Translations under genes and position numbers: made by a program
The notes under the pieces: generated by a model
Databases searched by the model: none
Seen by the model: the letters and a program-made list of their open reading frames with translations, nothing else
What the model was told of the DNA's origin: nothing
DNA from: Thermoplasmata archaeon
Lineage (GTDB): Archaea; Thermoplasmatota; Thermoplasmata; Thermoplasmatales; Thermoplasmataceae
NCBI GenBank assembly: GCA_021804185.1
Contig: JAJZKL010000009.1
Coordinates: forward strand, 1 to 10,189
DNA: 10,189 bases
Reading direction: 5' to 3'
Part shown: positions 7,063 through 10,189 of the stretch, piece after piece
Numbering within the stretch: position 1 is the first letter of the stretch
Layout: every line of letters starts with the position of its first letter

Positions 7063-7192
7063 CTCCAGGCAAGTTCAGTGTGATTAGTACGGTTTGAATC
7101 AGCAAAATCCATTGCTGGCAGCTTTCAGCATTGTCAGGGGTACTTCAGCGATACAATGAAATAATACCTTTTGATAATCGTCCATATAGATT
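7063..7192. promoter_or_regulatory. Divergent intergenic region between the ABC exporter and the small membrane protein
   Basis: About 130 bases must carry both promoters. On the plus strand GAAATAATAC (7158-7167) lies about 30 bases before the ATG at 7193, consistent with a leaderless start. On the minus strand GTACTAATC, just left of 7093, lies about 25 bases before the GTG at 7062 and is a weaker match. No clear operator palindrome is seen. Confidence 0.4.
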
Positions 7193-7438
7193 ATGGCAAA
7201 GAACGAGATTTCAATGGTGCCCGTATCAGGGTGGAAAAGGCACTTCTGGGGTAAATTTGTCGGATTTGGCCTCCTATTTATAGGGGCAGGATTTTATGTT
7301 GCCTGGTCCATTGTCTTCAATACATGGGCCGATGTTGGTCTTACCTCTTTCGTTATACCAATGGTTATTTTTGGCGCTCTGGAGCTTGTTCTCGTTCAGG
7401 ACAAAATAAAGGAAGAAGATTCGACCGCAACACTGTAA
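7193..7438 (+). CDS. Small two-helix membrane protein, unknown function
   Basis: This 81-residue protein is the only plus-strand gene with good support. A polar N-terminus (1-20, with KNE and WKRH) is followed by hydrophobic helices at about 22-42 (FVGFGLLFIGAGFYVAWSIV) and 48-68. A charged tail, QDKIKEEDSTATL (69-81), should be cytoplasmic like the N-terminus. The reading frame, an upstream TATA-like element (7158-7167) and the membrane-protein composition argue that it is real. I do not recognise a family. It starts divergently from the ABC exporter, and its TAA (7436-7438) directly abuts the TGA of the VirB4-like gene on the other strand, so the two genes converge with no spacer and their transcripts must overlap. 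A role with either neighbour is speculation. Confidence 0.75.
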   Translation: MAKNEISMVPVSGWKRHFWGKFVGFGLLFIGAGFYVAWSIVFNTWADVGLTSFVIPMVIFGALELVLVQDKIKEEDSTATL

Positions 7439-9517
7439 TCAGGTGGGATAATTCTCTCCGGAATCTGGAAGAATACGTAATTTTCTGGCATAGTTGCCAT
7501 CGGAATAAATACATTCTGAGTAGGAGTACCCTTTTCCACCAGCCAGTGTTTCAGGAGGCTCAATGTCGAAATCATCAAGCTTGAGCGCCTCCACATAGCT
7601 TTCCGTCAGGCTTCTGGTCCTGAAGAGGAAGATATTGGCACTGTTATAGATTATGGAACGACTTTCATTCGCCATGAAATCAGTCACGTTCTGAGATATA
7701 CTGATTATGGCAGTCCCGGTGTGCCTTGAATGCCTTACAAGAGAATCCAGAATCTGAGTGTTGGCCCTGCTTTTGAGAAAGAGATGGCATTCATCCAATA
7801 TGACTATCTTGTTTCCAGATATAACGTCCGTTGTGCTCATTACTGCACTTAATATCCCATGCAGTCTGCTATCCCACGATTCGTCGTTGACTGTGCCCGG
7901 TCGCACAACAGCTATGCGGGAAGATTCAGTGGAATTGTGATTATTTTCACATGTCTTGGTAATACTTTCACGCAGGCTATTGACATCTTCCATATCATTG
8001 ACCTCGATGACTGAACAGTTGGACCTGAAAAATGAGCAGCTGTATTCTTCAAGTGGATCAAAGATGATTATTGACAGATCACTCCTTTGCTCCGTGTATC
8101 GTGAGATTATATACTTGGCAAAGAATGACTTTCCTGATCCTGTTTCTCCCAGTATAATCGAATTGTGCGATGGTCCCATGAAAAAATCCAGATAAACAGG
8201 TTGTTCGTTAAGATCATCATAACCCAGCCTGATGCCATGTCTTTGTGTATTACCCGCTGACAGAAACGGAAGAATGGATGAGACTGATCTCGTGTTCATC
8301 AGGTAATTAATGTGAGGTTCTATGCCAATCGGTATGGAGTTATCTGAAATCCTCCACCCAGCACTTATTGATACAAATTCTAGTCCGATTTTTTTTATGG
8401 CATTTTCCACTCTTGAGATGTTTTCCTTAAGAATTGCAGGATGATCCGCAAATATTCTCAGGGTCGCAGTTGCTATTGTGGGACGAATGCCGCTTCTCTC
8501 CAGAAGTTCAAGCATATGCTTTCCGTCCTGCACCTGAAGCTTCAGCCTGTTGCCGGAATTTGTGTAACTTGAACCGGCATTTCTCATTTCTGCAGACCTC
8601 TCAGCTATGATGCGCTTCAAATATTCCGACGAACGAGCTACTTCCACATTTTTAGATGATACAGTGATGGCAAAATCTATTCCCATTGATCTGAGTACCT
8701 CAATATATGAAGACCCTAATTCATAGTTGGAATCCTTCAGTGAAAGATCTGCAAAATATCTTGAAGACTTATTGAAATGCCTGTACTTTCGGATCAGGGA
8801 AATCATTTCCATTGAACTTACAGCAACGGAATCAGAGCTCCCGGTATTTCCTGACCGTCTGTAACCTTCCTCAGCCAGTATTTCCTGTAGCTGGACAATA
8901 CCGGCACCTCTAAGGGTAAAACCCATGGAATCCAGACCACTCCTGATTTTTTCCGTAAGTAAGACTATCTCTTCATCTGATCCGTTTTTAGGTGACCGCT
9001 GATCCTGCACAATAGCAAAGTTCCGGATTCTTTGCTGGCCATATCCGAGATATTCCCCATGGTCAGCCATGGATATTGTCAGGAAACTAAGTTTCATATC
9101 TGCATCATTAATGATTTTCTCCAGTGAATTATAGATTCTGTACTGCTCGCTGTTCCGCATCTCCAGGATATCTATTCCCTCTATTTCGGTAATGGTGAAA
9201 ATCGAACTGCCCATAGCGAATGTGCTAATTTCTCCGTGGTCTGTAATCCTTATGGTGGATCGGTTTTCTACAGTCTTCCTTCCCATGGTATATCCCGACC
9301 ATCCAATCAAAACTTCCAGAATAGTGTGATTGCGGAATTTGAAGATTATGAGGATAACCGGTAACATTACAAACAGTGACACATAGTTTCCTGTAAGCCT
9401 GTACAGTAAAAATGAGATCACTGCAAGCATAAAGACCGACAGCAGCCTCCAGATTTCTATGCCCAGCAATGTTGGCCGATAGTTCAGGATATTTGTCGGG
9501 ATTCGCTGCCTTATCAT
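7439..9517 (-). CDS. VirB4-like ATPase with N-terminal VirB3/PrgI-like membrane segment
   Basis: This 692-residue protein has two membrane helices near the N-terminus (about 23-40 and 44-60). A long non-motif middle region (about 90-440) follows, then a C-terminal HerA/FtsK/VirB4-class motor. Walker A is G457-E-T-G-S-G-K463-S464, with SIIIFDPLEEY just after (482-492). Walker B is I571-V-I-L-D575-E576-C-H. The segment VRHSRH (594-599) with SISQNVTDF (606-614) matches the Arg-rich sensor and Q-containing motif of VirB4 proteins. Such ATPases energise pilus assembly and DNA passage in conjugation-type systems. The two-helix head resembles the VirB3/PrgI module that is fused to VirB4 in some systems. 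The ATG overlaps the stop of the upstream VirB6-like gene as ATGA. HerA-NurA repair helicases are less likely because they lack such helices and usually neighbour nurA. Confidence 0.85.
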   Translation of the reverse strand: MIRQRIPTNILNYRPTLLGIEIWRLLSVFMLAVISFLLYRLTGNYVSLFVMLPVILIIFKFRNHTILEVLIGWSGYTMGRKTVENRSTIRITDHGEISTFAMGSSIFTITEIEGIDILEMRNSEQYRIYNSLEKIINDADMKLSFLTISMADHGEYLGYGQQRIRNFAIVQDQRSPKNGSDEEIVLLTEKIRSGLDSMGFTLRGAGIVQLQEILAEEGYRRSGNTGSSDSVAVSSMEMISLIRKYRHFNKSSRYFADLSLKDSNYELGSSYIEVLRSMGIDFAITVSSKNVEVARSSEYLKRIIAERSAEMRNAGSSYTNSGNRLKLQVQDGKHMLELLERSGIRPTIATATLRIFADHPAILKENISRVENAIKKIGLEFVSISAGWRISDNSIPIGIEPHINYLMNTRSVSSILPFLSAGNTQRHGIRLGYDDLNEQPVYLDFFMGPSHNSIILGETGSGKSFFAKYIISRYTEQRSDLSIIIFDPLEEYSCSFFRSNCSVIEVNDMEDVNSLRESITKTCENNHNSTESSRIAVVRPGTVNDESWDSRLHGILSAVMSTTDVISGNKIVILDECHLFLKSRANTQILDSLVRHSRHTGTAIISISQNVTDFMANESRSIIYNSANIFLFRTRSLTESYVEALKLDDFDIEPPETLAGGKGYSYSECIYSDGNYARKLRILPDSGENYPT

Positions 9518-10189
9518 CCCTGATACCCTTTGCGATATTTCAGTTCCTCATTCTTTACATCCTCAAGGAAGGGTTTCTTATCCATTTTCCCCGCCTTAAT
9601 TCCTGACACAAGCCTGTAGTCGGCCGCAGGTGCCAGCGCAATTGATGACATTGCCCTTACTGGATTACCTGTGCTGGCTGTATCCATGAATGATGTGGCA
9701 ACTCCGGCAGTTCTTGATGCTATTCCACCTAGGGTCATGCCCCCAATGAAACTCATCATTGGAGCTGTGGAAAGATTTCTTCCTGAAAACATGAGGTATC
9801 CGGGAAGGATAGATGGGAGGAACAGGAATGCAAGATTCAGCACCACATCCGCAGAAAATATTCTTGCAAGCATCAGAGAAAGCATAACAACAAATGGAAA
9901 GAATATGAATTCCAGGACAAGTTCCCAGGCCATTTTGGCATATTTAACCCCAATGTCAAGGCAGGCCAGAATTGTTAGCACAGGCATTATGAGTATGAAG
10001 AGGATCATCAGGGCCTGACGGAAAGCAAGGATTGCCAGGAGGGATGTGACTGCAATGAAGTATGCCGAAAGAAGAAGGAACCTGGCAATTACTGATACAG
10101 TTGAGGATTGGCTACCCGCACCAGCTACGGCGCCTGAGCTGAAAACACTGTAAAAGCTGTACCAGTCCACATTGCCCCTGTCAAAGAGT
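9514..10189 (-). CDS. VirB6/TrbL-like polytopic membrane protein (5' end outside window)
   Basis: The frame is open to the right edge (225 residues visible). A GTG at 10170-10168 is the only obvious start in view, but the codons before it read L-F-D-R-G-N with no stop, so the protein probably begins further upstream. Hydrophobic helices lie (numbered from the GTG) at about 28-50, 53-70, 84-103 and 108-127, with a Gly/Ala-rich segment at 138-158. The pattern of a helix starting FRQALMILFILIMPVL (50-65), then an amphipathic WELVLEFIFFPFV (82-94), resembles TrbL/VirB6 and archaeal CedA-like channel proteins. The C-terminus (190-218) is charged and cytoplasmic. It is translationally coupled to the VirB4-like gene. 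The assignment rests on pattern and context, since the family is poorly conserved in sequence. Confidence 0.7.
   Translation of the reverse strand, partial: LFDRGNVDWYSFYSVFSSGAVAGAGSQSSTVSVIARFLLLSAYFIAVTSLLAILAFRQALMILFILIMPVLTILACLDIGVKYAKMAWELVLEFIFFPFVVMLSLMLARIFSADVVLNLAFLFLPSILPGYLMFSGRNLSTAPMMSFIGGMTLGGIASRTAGVATSFMDTASTGNPVRAMSSIALAPAADYRLVSGIKAGKMDKKPFLEDVKNEELKYRKGYQG

Noticed and set aside
7439..9517. Assignment of the large ATPase as a HerA repair helicase
   Set aside because: It has two N-terminal membrane helices, VirB4-like sensor motifs and coupling to a polytopic VirB6-like protein; no nurA, mre11 or rad50 neighbour is visible.
1..10189. Search for tRNA genes, CRISPR arrays, insertion sequences and long repeats
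   Set aside because: No T-arm consensus with a matching acceptor stem, no regularly spaced repeats, no transposase with terminal inverted repeats found by eye.

Overview
The window looks like archaeal chromosome, most probably from the Thermoplasmatales (acidophilic, cell-wall-less Thermoplasmata). The placement is inferred from recognisable archaeal proteins: both prenyl transferases of archaeal ether-lipid assembly, an archaeal-type dihydroneopterin aldolase (MptD family), an archaeal Trm1 and a THEP1-type NTPase. AT-rich TATA-like boxes about 25-30 bases ahead of several start codons suggest largely leaderless mRNAs. No rRNA, tRNA, CRISPR array or complete mobile element is visible. Genus cannot be resolved by eye.

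Layout, left to right. (1) 1-1045, minus strand: DGGGP synthase (UbiA family) followed, with a 3-base overlap, by the 5' part of GGGP synthase. These are consecutive steps of ether-lipid synthesis in one operon, cut by the left edge. (2) 1046-1517: no intact gene, but a plus-strand reading frame interrupted by stop codons that may be a gene remnant. (3) 1518-2795, minus: an unrecognised three-helix membrane protein with large sequon-rich external domains, with its own promoter and a T-run terminator. (4) 2796-3190: gene-free apart from that promoter. (5) 3191-5178, minus: a three-gene cluster MptD, THEP1-like NTPase, Trm1 (8-base gap, then no gap). The NTPase has a damaged P-loop. (6) 5288-7062, minus: a two-gene ABC-2 exporter (ATPase then permease, 1-base overlap). 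(7) 7193-7438, plus: a small two-helix membrane protein of unknown role, divergent from the exporter and ending exactly where the next gene ends. (8) 7439-10189, minus: a VirB4-type ATPase with two N-terminal membrane helices, translationally coupled (ATGA overlap) to an upstream VirB6/TrbL-like polytopic membrane protein whose 5' end lies beyond the right edge.

The most interesting part is the right end. A VirB6-like channel protein plus a VirB4-like ATPase carrying what resembles a VirB3/PrgI-type membrane module is the inner-membrane core of a conjugation-like DNA-transfer machine, comparable in composition to the crenarchaeal Ced/Ted DNA-import systems. The rest of the operon lies past position 10189, so whether it is a chromosomal DNA-exchange system or part of an integrated conjugative element cannot be decided here.
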